The notes: generated from the sequence alone by a model not told the origin. Positions 35,116-42,732 are shown, counted from the first letter of the stretch. The stretch is DNA of 52,972 nucleotides from CAZVEE01 sp964625525 (GCA_964625525.1 CAZVEE010000015.1:1-52972), one strand, 5' to 3'. A program made the numbers and translations.

Positions 35116-35192
35116 TGGTACCGCCTCCCTGGATTGAACAGGGGACCTCTAGATCCACAATCTAGCGCTCTAACCAACTGAGCTAAGGCGGC
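35116..35192 (-). tRNA. tRNA-His (GTG anticodon), CCA encoded
   Basis: Cloverleaf of 77 bases including the encoded CCA. On the minus strand it starts GCCGCCTTAGCTCAG. The anticodon arm is CTAGA-TTGTGGA-TCTAG, with anticodon GTG. The T arm contains GTTCAATCC. The acceptor stem pairs GCCGCCT with AGGCGGT, so position 1:72 is G:U and the discriminator is A73. There is no place for the usual paired G-1:C73. This form is known for tRNA-His in a large alphaproteobacterial clade. Confidence 0.96.
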
Positions 35193-35341
35193 ACGGAGTT
35201 TGGGAGGCCCGCGCGGCGGGGCCTGGACAGGACGCGCACGCTAACGGCTCCGGCGGCGGATTTCAACTGCCCTTGCGGGAGCCTGCCCACAGGCGTTAGG
35301 TCAGGCGCAGACACGCCCCTTCACGACCGGGAGACAGGACT

Positions 35342-35536
35342 ATGGGCATCAACACGCCGTCTGACGAGGCGGGCACCGTGCAAATCGGCCCCACAGATGA
35401 AGGCATGGTGCGCCTCTTCGTCAGCTCATCAACGGTCGAGCTGCCGCTCGATTTCGAGCCGGAAGAAGCAGAGGAAATTGCAGACGAGTTGCGAGCCGCC
35501 GCCATGGCGGCCCGCGAAACCGGCCCAAAACGCTGA
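35342..35536 (+). CDS. Small DUF6324-like protein
   Basis: Acidic protein of 64 residues, cytoplasmic, of unknown function. The sequence MGINTPSDEAG, then VQIGPTDEGMVRLFV and LDFEPEEAEEIADELRAAA, matches a small conserved alphaproteobacterial family that I recall as DUF6324. GGGAGAC sits about 6 bases before ATG 35342. It ends 13 bases from the convergent rcdA-like gene. Confidence 0.75.
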   Translation: MGINTPSDEAGTVQIGPTDEGMVRLFVSSSTVELPLDFEPEEAEEIADELRAAAMAARETGPKR

Positions 35537-35549
35537 CCAGGCAGCGCGC

Positions 35550-36104
35550 TTATTCCGCCCCGACGCGCAGGCCCCCGAAAGCGGCCGCCAAACGGCTATG
35601 CTGATCCTGGATGCTGGTGGACGCCTCCTCACGGGCGGCTTGGGCGCGGCGATACATGAGATCGTCGAGCCGGTCGACCCGGTCATACAGGCTTTCCGAC
35701 CGCGTCAGCAGATCGAGCAGGGTATCGGGCAGCTCATCCACCGCTTCCAGCGGGACGCCACGGCAAATTTCCTGGGCGCCAAGACGATACTTCTCTTGTG
35801 CGGCTTCATCGGCGGTCATTTCGCCTTCGCGAATGGCCTTTTGCACCAGCAGCCAGGACGCCACCTGCATCAGCCGCGTGGTCAGGCGCATGCTTTCGCC
35901 TGCATAGGCCAGCGCGGCTTTGCGCGACAGGCGCTTGGATTCTTCCCGGCCGGGGCCGTCTAGGTAAGACGCTGTTTCCTCCACCATCGCCATGCCATCG
36001 GTGAAGGTGCGCTCAAACAGTTCCGATTGGGCGAAATCACTCACGGCGGCGGTCCAGTCGGCGGCGGAAGACGTGGTCGATTGAATTGCGTCGAAGGTGC
36101 TCAT
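35550..36104 (-). CDS. rcdA: RcdA-family protein (DUF1465)
   Basis: Helical protein of 184 residues. In Caulobacter crescentus RcdA is an adaptor that helps bring CtrA and other substrates to the ClpXP protease at a cell pole, through PopA and CpdR. The conserved part is SELFERTFTDGMAMVEETAS, YLDGPGREESKRLSR and LTTRLMQVASWLLVQKA, which form the three-helix core; the C-terminal tail is predicted helical and polar. The start is uncertain: ATG 36104 is preferred because upstream codons (to 36137/36140) lack a ribosome site. The gene shares a strand with DUF1192, as in Caulobacter-like genomes. The role is inferred from family membership and synteny. Confidence 0.88.
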   Translation of the reverse strand: MSTFDAIQSTTSSAADWTAAVSDFAQSELFERTFTDGMAMVEETASYLDGPGREESKRLSRKAALAYAGESMRLTTRLMQVASWLLVQKAIREGEMTADEAAQEKYRLGAQEICRGVPLEAVDELPDTLLDLLTRSESLYDRVDRLDDLMYRRAQAAREEASTSIQDQHSRLAAAFGGLRVGAE

Positions 36105-36188
36105 GCTGCTCTGTCCCGAAGGCCCCATTTGATCCATCACTGGTCAGGGACGTAGCAAGGCGCAGGCCAAGGCGGGGCGGGCGTGCTT

Positions 36189-36203
36189 CGGGACACTGTC
36201 CCG
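36189..36203. promoter_or_regulatory. Inverted repeat upstream of rcdA
   Basis: CGGGACA-C-TGTCCCG is a perfect dyad with 7-base arms, 85 bases before the rcdA start and between DUF1192 and rcdA. It may be a regulator-binding site or a small RNA hairpin after DUF1192; the sequence alone does not decide. Confidence 0.4.
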
Positions 36204-36249
36204 CCCCTGTCAGGACCCTCCCCCAAAGGAGAGCGTCCCGTTGATCGCA

Positions 36250-36453
36250 TTAGCGCCCGCCGAACACCGCTTCGGCCTGTTGGCGGGCGCCGGCCTTGCC
36301 GTCCAGCATGGCTCGGCACCGCTCGATTTCAGCACTGAGTAAAGTGATCCGCTCCGCCAGCTCGTCTTCCGACAGCAGCGACAAGTCGTCCTTCAGCGGG
36401 TGCACCGCCGTTTGTCCCCGGGCGGGTCTGGGCATCTCGCCGTCGATTTCCAT
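36250..36453 (-). CDS. DUF1192-family small protein
   Basis: Protein of 67 residues from a conserved alphaproteobacterial family of unknown function. The core LSEDELAERITLLSAEIERC and RAMLDGKAGARQQAEAVF is a helical, probably coiled-coil segment. ATG 36453 has GGAAGGAGGG upstream. It is divergent from the quinone oxidoreductase gene and lies upstream of rcdA on the same strand. Confidence 0.88.
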   Translation of the reverse strand: MEIDGEMPRPARGQTAVHPLKDDLSLLSEDELAERITLLSAEIERCRAMLDGKAGARQQAEAVFGGR

Positions 36454-36562
36454 GGCGGCCCTCCTTCCGTTACCGCATGACCCAAGACATCATGCACGAC
36501 CCAGTGTGTGACCTGACCGCACGGACTGCAAGCAACCCTGTGGACACGCAGAAGGAGTACCC

Positions 36563-37573
36563 ATGGCTGATCTGCCGGAGACCATGACCGCCATTGAAAT
36601 CGCCGAGCCCGGCGGGCCAGACGTCTTGCGCCCTGTCTCGCGCCCCCTGCCCCGGCCCGGTCTGGGACAGGTGCTGATCCGGACTGAGGCGGCGGGTGTC
36701 AATCGGGGGGACATTGTGCAGCGCATGGGCTTTTACCCCCCGCCCAAGGGCGCCTCCGACATTCCGGGCCTGGAAGTCGTCGGCACCATCGTTGCGCAGG
36801 GTCCCGGCGTCAGTGGCTGGACCATGGGCGAGCGGCTCGGCGCCATCGTGCCCGGCGGCGGCTATGCCGATTATTGCCTGGTCGATGCGGACACGGCCCT
36901 GCCCATTCCCGCCGGTCTCAGCCCGGCCCAAGCCGCGACCTTGCCCGAAACGGTCATGACCGTCTGGACCAATGTCTTCGAGCGCGGCCGTCTCCAGGCC
37001 GGTGAACGCGTCCTCATTCACGGCGGATCCAGCGGCATCGGCGTCAGCGCTATCCAAATGGCTTCAAGCTTGGGGGCGCGGGTCTTCACCACCGCCGGCA
37101 GTGCCGAGAAATGCCGTATCTGCACCGAGTTGGGGGCCGAACGCGCCATCAACTATCGCGAAGAGGACTTCGTCGCAGTGGTCAAAGAGCTGACGGATGG
37201 CGCCGGCGTTGATGTGATCCTGGACATGGTCGGCGGCGCCTATGTGGAGCGCAATCTGGCGGCGCTGGCCCTCGAAGGCCGGCTCGTCAACATCGCCTTC
37301 CAGCAAGGCTCTAACGTGACGCTCAATCTGATGCCGGTGATGCTTAAGCGCCTGACGCTGACCGGCTCCACCTTGCGCGCCCGCTCCGTGGAGGAAAAGG
37401 CCCGCATCGCCGAGGCCGTCCGCAAGACCATCTGGCCGCTGGTGGAGGCGGGCCGCGTGCGCCCAATCCTTGACAGCACCTTTCCGCTCAGCCAGGCCGG
37501 GGCCGCCCAGGCCCGCATGGAATCGAGCCAGCATGTGGGCAAGATTGTCTTACTGCCCGAGCACGGATCGTGA
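36563..37573 (+). CDS. NAD(P)H:quinone oxidoreductase, PIG3/zinc-less MDR family
   Basis: Cytoplasmic oxidoreductase of 336 residues that reduces quinones or electrophilic carbonyls with NAD(P)H. The N-terminal GroES-like domain has TEAAGVNRGDIVQRMG, then YPPPKGASDIPGLEVVG. The Rossmann domain has LIHGGSSGIGVSAIQMA (nucleotide loop) and YREEDFVAVVKELTDGAGVD. It lacks the catalytic zinc ligands of alcohol dehydrogenases, as its family does. The end AQARMESSQHVGKIVL is typical of the PIG3/QorA subgroup. ATG 36563 follows AAGGAG. It is divergent from DUF1192 and upstream of trcR. Confidence 0.94.
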   Translation: MADLPETMTAIEIAEPGGPDVLRPVSRPLPRPGLGQVLIRTEAAGVNRGDIVQRMGFYPPPKGASDIPGLEVVGTIVAQGPGVSGWTMGERLGAIVPGGGYADYCLVDADTALPIPAGLSPAQAATLPETVMTVWTNVFERGRLQAGERVLIHGGSSGIGVSAIQMASSLGARVFTTAGSAEKCRICTELGAERAINYREEDFVAVVKELTDGAGVDVILDMVGGAYVERNLAALALEGRLVNIAFQQGSNVTLNLMPVMLKRLTLTGSTLRARSVEEKARIAEAVRKTIWPLVEAGRVRPILDSTFPLSQAGAAQARMESSQHVGKIVLLPEHGS

Positions 37574-37810
37574 TCACGGGATTTGAAAATCCATTTCAAT
37601 CCCCGGTGGATGCGCCTATATATAGGCAGATTTCCATGACACGGTCGGCGACATGGAAGGCGTGGGGTGCCACCCCCACGCTTGCGTGACAGCTTTTGTG
37701 CACTCGAATTTTGGGTGCACTCGAATTTTGGGTGCACTCGAGTTTTGTGCCGTCGTGCGCCCAGCAGACCGACCGTCAGGACCAGACGAAAAGCACAACT
37801 AGAGGACTCC
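37574..37810. other. Repeat- and hairpin-rich leader of trcR
   Basis: This 237-base interval is packed with symmetric and repeated elements. They are a GGATTT-GA-AAATCC palindrome (37579-37592), a 14-base GCCTATATATAGGC palindrome (37614-37627), a TTCCATG/CATGGAA hairpin (37632-37658), a GCGTGGGG/CCCCACGC hairpin (37660-37681) and three 17-base direct repeats (37698-37748). It probably holds both the 3' end of the quinone reductase transcript and a regulated promoter for trcR. No -35/-10 pair can be chosen with confidence. Confidence 0.7.
37698..37748. repeat. Three tandem 17-base repeats before trcR
   Basis: Units at 37698-37714, 37715-37731 and 37732-37748 read GTGCACTCGAATTTTGG twice, then GTGCACTCGAGTTTTGT. 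The 17-base period is not a multiple of three, so they are not coding repeats. They end 62 bases before the trcR start and look like a cluster of protein-binding sites, though at 17 bases they are not on a single helix face. Confidence 0.9.
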
Positions 37811-38575
37811 ATGGCCAAGCCGCTGATGCCCAAAGCCACCGCCGTGTGGCTCGTCGATAACACCGCGCTGACCTTTGAGCAGATTGCCGACTATTGCGGC
37901 CTGCATTCCCTGGAAGTCAAAGGCATCGCCGATGGCGACGTCGCACAAGGAATCAAAGGCCTCGACCCGGTCGCGAACGGGCAGGTCACCCGCGAGGAAC
38001 TGGAAAAAGCCGAAGCCGATCCGGAGTACCGGATGAAAGTGGCCACGGCGCGCGTGAACATTCCCGAGCCCAAGCGCAAGGGCCCACGCTACACGCCGGT
38101 GTCACGCCGGCAGGACCGCCCCGATGCTATTTTTTGGCTGCTGCGCCACCATTCCGAGCTGAGCGATCCGCAGATTTCCAAGCTCATCGGCACGACCAAA
38201 CCGACGATTACCTCGGTGCGCGAGCGCACGCACTGGAACGCGGCCAATCTGAAGCCGGTGGATCCGGTGACGCTGGGTCTGTGCAGCCAATTGGAGCTGG
38301 ACGCGGCGGTGCAGATCGCGGCGGAGAAACGCGCCAAGGACCCGTCCTACCAGGCGGCTGTGCAGGAAGGCGAGGACGCGCTGCGCCCCATCGAAGAAAC
38401 GCTGGGCACCGAGGATGTGTTTGGGACGGGTGACGTGCCCGGCGCCACTCTAACCGAAGAACAGGCGCCCACCTTCCAGACCGGCTTTGAGAACGAGGCC
38501 AACCCAGACGGACCGCGCGGAGACAACGCGGAAGTCGATCACGACCCGCTGCGCCGCCAGGTCTTCGGCGACTAA
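37811..38575 (+). CDS. trcR: TrcR, DUF1013 cell-cycle transcription regulator
   Basis: Cytoplasmic protein of 254 residues. Caulobacter TrcR (DUF1013) associates with RNA polymerase and promotes expression of cell-cycle genes. Hallmark segments are MAKPLMPKATAVWLVDNTAL, TFEQIADYCGLH, RRQDRPDAIFWLLRHHSEL and KLIGTTKPTITSVRERTHWN; the last two look like helix-turn-helix DNA-contact regions. A polar, acidic tail follows from about residue 190. ATG 37811 has AGAGGA four bases upstream. A longer frame from 37667 would read across the 17-base repeats and is rejected. It lies 3' of the quinone reductase and convergent with the SDR gene. The role rests on family identity. Confidence 0.93.
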   Translation: MAKPLMPKATAVWLVDNTALTFEQIADYCGLHSLEVKGIADGDVAQGIKGLDPVANGQVTREELEKAEADPEYRMKVATARVNIPEPKRKGPRYTPVSRRQDRPDAIFWLLRHHSELSDPQISKLIGTTKPTITSVRERTHWNAANLKPVDPVTLGLCSQLELDAAVQIAAEKRAKDPSYQAAVQEGEDALRPIEETLGTEDVFGTGDVPGATLTEEQAPTFQTGFENEANPDGPRGDNAEVDHDPLRRQVFGD

Positions 38576-38599
38576 GGACACAACAGATGCAGCGGCCGG

Positions 38600-39403
38600 T
38601 CATTCCGTCTGCGTCTGTTTCTCCACCGTGTAATTCAGCGGCAACCGTCCGCCATCGGCATAAATGCACTGGCCTGTGATATAGCTGGCTTCCCGCGACG
38701 CCAGAAACTCGGCGATGGCGGCGATTTCGTCCGCCTCGCCCAAGCGCCCCAGCGGTGTGCGATCAAGCACATCTTTGCGCAGTTCCGGATCCATCACCAC
38801 CGGCTTCATAATGTCCGTATTGATACTGCCCGGACCGATGGCGTTGACGCGGATTCCATGCTTGGCCAACGCCAGCGCCGTCACGCGCGTGAGCTGGTTG
38901 ATCGCGCCCTTTGAGACCGAATAGGCCATCTGATCCGCCGCCGAAATAATGGCATTGATCGACGACATGTTGATGATTGAGTAAGGCTTGCGATCGGCAC
39001 CGCGCGCCGCGCCGCCCTCCAGTTCAATCTGCGTGATCATCTGGCGCGCCACTGCCTGGCTCATCAGGAACGGGCCGGTGACATTGGTGCGCATCACCGC
39101 GTCGAACTCCCCTTCCTCCAGACTCAGAAAATCTTTACCCGCTAGAATCGCCGCATTGTTGATCAGCGTATCCACCCGATCAAACGTGTCGAGCGTGGTG
39201 GCGAGCAGATTGTGGATGTCGAGCTTTTCCGTCACGTCGCAATGGACGAACAGACCATTGGCCTTTAACTCATCCTGAGCACTAGCGCCGGCCGCGTCAT
39301 CCACATCGGCAATCACGACCTTGCAGCCGTTTTTCGCAAAACGCCGCGCACACGCCAGCCCAATGCCCCGCGCGCCGCCGGTCACGATCACCACACTCGC
39401 CAT
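38600..39403 (-). CDS. SDR-family oxidoreductase
   Basis: NAD(P)-dependent short-chain dehydrogenase of 267 residues. The Rossmann motif TGGARGIG is at about residues 8-15. Further motifs are LINNAAIL, the catalytic serine in IINMSSIN and the YSVSK tyrosine-lysine pair. GPGSINTDI is the typical segment after the active site and ITGQCIYADGG closes the fold. An aspartate in VVIADVDDA after the second strand favours NAD over NADP. The start at ATG 39403 follows CAGGAG; a TTG one codon upstream is possible. It may be a 3-oxoacyl or sugar-type dehydrogenase; substrate not deducible. It is divergent from the acyl-CoA synthetase gene. Confidence 0.94.
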   Translation of the reverse strand: MASVVIVTGGARGIGLACARRFAKNGCKVVIADVDDAAGASAQDELKANGLFVHCDVTEKLDIHNLLATTLDTFDRVDTLINNAAILAGKDFLSLEEGEFDAVMRTNVTGPFLMSQAVARQMITQIELEGGAARGADRKPYSIINMSSINAIISAADQMAYSVSKGAINQLTRVTALALAKHGIRVNAIGPGSINTDIMKPVVMDPELRKDVLDRTPLGRLGEADEIAAIAEFLASREASYITGQCIYADGGRLPLNYTVEKQTQTE

Positions 39404-39513
39404 CAACTGCTCCTGACTACCCGCCCCTCACTCAGGCGCCGAGGATGACGGAGGCAACGCCCCTGTCAAGACCCCGCCCCCCCGCGCGCGCCGCCTTGCC
39501 GCTGCGGAAAGCG

Positions 39514-39542
39514 TTGACTACCCTGGGGACAACTCACTCTAT
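39514..39542 (+). promoter_or_regulatory. Possible promoter of acyl-CoA synthetase gene
   Basis: TTGACT (39514-39519), a 17-base spacer and CTCTAT (39537-39542) lie about 25 bases before the start codon. The -35 is good but the -10 is poor, so this is tentative. Confidence 0.3.
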
Positions 39543-39569
39543 CGGCTCGGCGACCTTAGGAGAGGCATG

Positions 39570-41198
39570 ATGGCAAGCCCCTATGACCGCGACTTGGACA
39601 AATGCGCCGCGAATTATCAGCCCCTCAATCCGGTCGGTTTTCTGGACCGATCGGCCAGCGTCTATCCGAACCGCACGGCCATCATTCATGGGAGCCTGCG
39701 GCGCGACTATCAGACGTTCTACCGCCGCTGCCGCCAGCTTGCGGGCGCCCTGGCGCGGGCCGGGATCGGCCGGGGCGATACGGTCTCGGTGCTGGCACCG
39801 AACATCCCGGCGGTCCTCGAAGCCCATTACGGCGTGCCCATGGCCGGGGGTGTACTGAACACATTGAACATTCGTCTTGATGCCGCCGCCATCGCTTTCA
39901 TTCTCGACCATGGCGAAGCGAAGGTCCTGCTGGTGGATCGGGAATTTTCAGCGCTGGCCAATGACGCCCTGACGCTTGCCAAGGCCAAACCCATCGTCAT
40001 CGATATCGACGATCCGGAATATGACGGCCCGGGTGTGCGCATCGGCGCCCAGGATTACGAGGCGTTCCTGGCCACGGGCAACCCGGATTTCACACCTGTT
40101 CAGCCAACAGATGAATGGGATGCTATTGCGCTGAACTACACCTCGGGCACCACCGGCAATCCCAAAGGCGTCGTCTATCACTATCGCGGCGCCTTTTTGT
40201 TGGCGATGGGCACCCTGATCACCGCCGGCATGGGGCAACATCCCGTCTATCTGTGGACGCTGCCCATGTTCCATTGCAACGGTTGGTGTTTCACCTGGTC
40301 CTTAAGTGCGGTGGCCGGCACCCATGTGTGTTTGCGCCGCGTGGAGGCCGCAGCGATTTTCGCGGCCGCCGCAGACCATGGCGTGACCCATATGTGCGGC
40401 GCGCCCATTGTCATGGGCATGCTGATCAATGCCGATGACAGCGTGCGCCAGGCATTGCCCGGCACGGTCGAGTTCTATACCGCGGCCGCCCCGCCGCCAC
40501 CGGCGGTGATCGCGGATATGGAAGCCCAGGGCTTTCGCATCACCCATCTCTACGGCCTGACCGAGACTTACGGCCCATCGGTGATCAATTCCTGGCACGA
40601 GGAATGGAACGCTCTGCCCGCGGCTGAACAGGCCGCCGTCAAAGCGCGCCAGGGCGTGCGCTATCCGGTGCTGGAAGAGCTGAGCGTGCGCAACCCCAAA
40701 ACCATGGACGAAGTGCCCAAGGACGGGCAGACCATCGGCGAGGTGATGTTTCGCGGCAATGTGGTGATGAAAGGCTATCTCAAGAACCCGGACGCGACCC
40801 GCGAGGCTTTCGCCCAGGGCTGGTTTCATTCCGGGGATCTGGGCGTCTGGCATGAGGATGGCTATGTGCAGCTTAAGGACCGCTCCAAGGACATCATCAT
40901 CTCGGGCGGCGAGAACATCTCTTCCATTGAGGTGGAGGACGCGCTCTATCGCCATCCCGCCGTGGCCGAGGCCGCCGTCGTTGCCAAGCAGGACGAGAAA
41001 TGGGGTGAAACCCCGGTGGCCTTCATCGCCCTGAAGCCCGGCTTCGAAGAAACCACGGCGCAGGACATCATCGCCTTCTGCCGCGAGAATCTCGCGCACT
41101 ACAAATGCCCCCGCTATGTGGTCTTCACCGAGTTGCCCAAGACCTCCACCGGCAAGATCCAGAAGTTCAAACTGCGCGATGACGCGGAAACGCTCTGA
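39570..41198 (+). CDS. Acyl-CoA synthetase (AMP-forming)
   Basis: Adenylate-forming ligase of 542 residues that activates a carboxylic acid as acyl-AMP and then acyl-CoA. Motifs are in order: LNYTSGTTGNPKGV (phosphate loop), HLYGLTETYGPS, WFHSGDLGVWHEDGYVQLKD with the aspartates that hold the ribose, ISGGENISSIEVE, and the closing TSTGKIQKFKLR with the catalytic lysine. The first residues YDRDLDKCAANYQPLNPVGF resemble medium/short-chain and methylthiopropionate-type ligases, so the chain length is uncertain. AGGAGAGG lies upstream; ATG 39567 is an alternative one codon earlier. It probably starts a single-gene unit. Confidence 0.96.
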   Translation: MASPYDRDLDKCAANYQPLNPVGFLDRSASVYPNRTAIIHGSLRRDYQTFYRRCRQLAGALARAGIGRGDTVSVLAPNIPAVLEAHYGVPMAGGVLNTLNIRLDAAAIAFILDHGEAKVLLVDREFSALANDALTLAKAKPIVIDIDDPEYDGPGVRIGAQDYEAFLATGNPDFTPVQPTDEWDAIALNYTSGTTGNPKGVVYHYRGAFLLAMGTLITAGMGQHPVYLWTLPMFHCNGWCFTWSLSAVAGTHVCLRRVEAAAIFAAAADHGVTHMCGAPIVMGMLINADDSVRQALPGTVEFYTAAAPPPPAVIADMEAQGFRITHLYGLTETYGPSVINSWHEEWNALPAAEQAAVKARQGVRYPVLEELSVRNPKTMDEVPKDGQTIGEVMFRGNVVMKGYLKNPDATREAFAQGWFHSGDLGVWHEDGYVQLKDRSKDIIISGGENISSIEVEDALYRHPAVAEAAVVAKQDEKWGETPVAFIALKPGFEETTAQDIIAFCRENLAHYKCPRYVVFTELPKTSTGKIQKFKLRDDAETL

Positions 41199-41230
41199 CC
41201 CTGCCCCGATCTGGATCGCCGGATACAAAA

Positions 41231-41290
41231 GGACCGCATCGCGGGGAGGACACGGTGGCCAAACACGTGGTCTCTACGTCGATGCGGTCC
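41231..41290. other. 60-base long hairpin after acyl-CoA synthetase gene
   Basis: GGACCGCATCG and CGATGCGGTCC form a perfect 11-base stem. Inner GAG/CTC and CACG/CGTG pairs extend it. It begins 33 bases after the stop codon of the synthetase gene. No U-run follows, so it is not a classical terminator. Confidence 0.55.
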
Positions 41291-41471
41291 AGCCACCACA
41301 AGGGCGGCATCCGAAAGTCTCTCGGGGTTGTGAGAGGATCATACAGAAATCCCGCCCAGCTGCAAGTGCGAATGACTTGCATTAGTGACATGAGCACAGC
41401 CCTATCCGCGACCGATTTTTAGTGACGACCGATTTTGCTCGCCCCCCGCACGACAGCCAGCGGACCCCGCT

Positions 41472-41491
41472 CTCTTCCGCATGCGGAAGAG
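41472..41491. repeat. Perfect 20-base palindrome
   Basis: CTCTTCCGCATGCGGAAGAG is its own reverse complement. It sits in the non-coding region between the acyl-CoA synthetase and YdcH-like genes. It could be an operator for a dimeric regulator; no target gene is obvious. Confidence 0.75.
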
Positions 41492-41719
41492 GAGCTGTGA
41501 CAGGAGGGCCCTGACAACACAGGACCGGCATCAAAGGGTTCAAGCGCCCCAAGCCAGGCACCCCAAGCCACATGTCAAATGCCACGTTCCGCATGTCAGG
41601 GATCGCCACCACACCGGTGGGGGCCCACGCCCATAATGGGACGCACACGAATAAGCCGGCAAGGCTTGCGCGAATAGGACCCTCACCAATGATCAGGCTT
41701 GGGGGCGTCTGTGGACGAG

Positions 41720-41788
41720 ACGGCCGAAGGCCGTTCCCACGGGCTCGAAGGCTGTTCCCGTGGGATGGATCGACACAAAAAGATCCAT
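41720..41788. ncRNA. Candidate structured RNA: three adjacent hairpins
   Basis: Three stems abut one another: ACGGCC-GAA-GGCCGT (41720-41734), TCCCACGGG / CCCGTGGGA (41735-41765) and ATGGATC / GATCCAT (41765-41788). All stems are perfect. The arrangement suggests a folded RNA or a set of protein sites, but it matches no RNA family I recognise and the strand is unknown. Confidence 0.35.
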
Positions 41789-41836
41789 TGGAGAGACCAA
41801 ACAGACCAGACCGCCGGGAGAGGCGGATCGCCGCGC

Positions 41837-42010
41837 CTACTGGAGCTTTGCGCGGCACTGCTCCATTTCTTCCTTCAATCGGAGCTTTTGTTTCTTAAGT
41901 TCAGTGAGCTTGAGGGGATCGATGCTGGGATGAAGCCGTTCAGCCTGGAGTTGCTCGTCAACCTTGCGGTGCTTTTCGCCGAGTTCCTTCAGATGCGATT
42001 CAAGAGCCAT
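41837..42010 (-). CDS. YdcH/DUF465-family small protein
   Basis: Cytoplasmic protein of 57 residues, entirely helical, with the DUF465/YdcH pattern: LKELGEKHRKVDEQLQAE, then HPSIDPLKLTELKKQKLRLK and EEMEQC. Function unknown. ATG 42010 is preceded by GGAGG; the longer frame to 42085 is not needed. A second member lies at 43330-43536 on the other strand. Confidence 0.88.
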   Translation of the reverse strand: MALESHLKELGEKHRKVDEQLQAERLHPSIDPLKLTELKKQKLRLKEEMEQCRAKLQ

Positions 42011-42135
42011 TCCGAACCTCCGTGCGATGGAAACGATAGTAAAGCACTCCGTAATCGGCTTGTCAGGGGAAAAGTGGTGCTGCATTGCGAAAACCCCACC
42101 GCCAGCCTAACAATCCGCCACGATAGGGGTTGCGA

Positions 42136-42732
42136 ATGAACGAAACGAAAAGACTCATCGTCGGCATCACCGGCGCCTCGGGCATCATCTATGGCGTGCG
42201 CATGCTGGACATGCTGCGGGCGCTGAATGTGGAGACACATCTGGTGATCTCCCGAGCCGCGGAAATGACGTTGGCCTATGAAACCGAGTACTCAGCCAAG
42301 GATCTGGACGCACTCGCCCATACCCGCTATCCGATTGGTGATGTGGGCGCGGCCATTTCATCCGGGTCCTTTCCTACTTCAGGTATGGTGATTGTGCCCT
42401 GCTCTATCAAGTCCATGTCGGAGATCGCCACGGGCGTCACCTCCAATCTGCTCACGCGAGCCGCCGATGTGGTGCTGAAAGAACGCCGCCGGCTGGTGCT
42501 TGCCGTGCGCGAGACACCGTTTCACACCGGCCATCTGCGAACCATGACGGCGCTGTCGGAAATGGGCGCGGTGATTGCGCCACCGATTCCAGGGTTTTAC
42601 ACCCGCCCGGAAACCATCGGTGCCCTGATCGACCAGTCAGTCGGGCGGCTCCTGGATTTGTTCGGCTTTGACGCTCCCCAGACCTTGCGTTGGGGCGAGG
42701 ATGTGCTGCCGGGCAAGGCGAGCAAATCCTGA
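42136..42732 (+). CDS. ubiX: UbiX flavin prenyltransferase
   Basis: Cytoplasmic enzyme of 198 residues that attaches a dimethylallyl group to FMN, making the prenylated flavin cofactor needed by UbiD-type decarboxylases in ubiquinone synthesis. The nucleotide motif VGITGASGIIYGVRML is at the N terminus. PCSIKSMSEIATG, RAADVVLKERRRLVLAVRET and ALSEMGAVIAPPIPGFY are family signatures. ATG 42136 follows AGGGG; a TTG two codons upstream is less likely. Its stop overlaps the start of the next gene (TGATG). A ubiquinone-related COQ9 gene lies 3 kb downstream. Confidence 0.97.
   Translation: MNETKRLIVGITGASGIIYGVRMLDMLRALNVETHLVISRAAEMTLAYETEYSAKDLDALAHTRYPIGDVGAAISSGSFPTSGMVIVPCSIKSMSEIATGVTSNLLTRAADVVLKERRRLVLAVRETPFHTGHLRTMTALSEMGAVIAPPIPGFYTRPETIGALIDQSVGRLLDLFGFDAPQTLRWGEDVLPGKASKS

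Larger units (their letters stand above)
41199..41836. other. 638-bp structured non-coding region
   Basis: No convincing gene on either strand; the frame at 41382-41858 (-) has no family-like features. The region holds several strong inverted repeats: an 11-base stem GGACCGCATCG / CGATGCGGTCC (41231-41290) with inner pairing, a 20-base palindrome (41472-41491), and a row of hairpins at 41720-41788. A CCGCC/GGCGG stem at 41811-41826 could terminate the YdcH-like gene on the minus strand. A structured RNA is possible. Confidence 0.6.

Noticed and set aside
37667..37810. N-terminal extension of trcR through the 17-base repeats
   Set aside because: The 17-base period does not preserve frame, the extension is unlike DUF1013 proteins, and ATG 37811 has a ribosome site.
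41199..41836. SRP RNA, tmRNA or 6S RNA
   Set aside because: The conserved GGAAGG/AGCAGCC apical motif of SRP RNA and a tmRNA-like acceptor end are absent; I could not recognise a 6S-type long stem with central bubble.
41382..41858. 158-codon minus-strand frame
   Set aside because: No family-like features, no ribosome site; it overlaps the YdcH gene end and crosses several hairpins.
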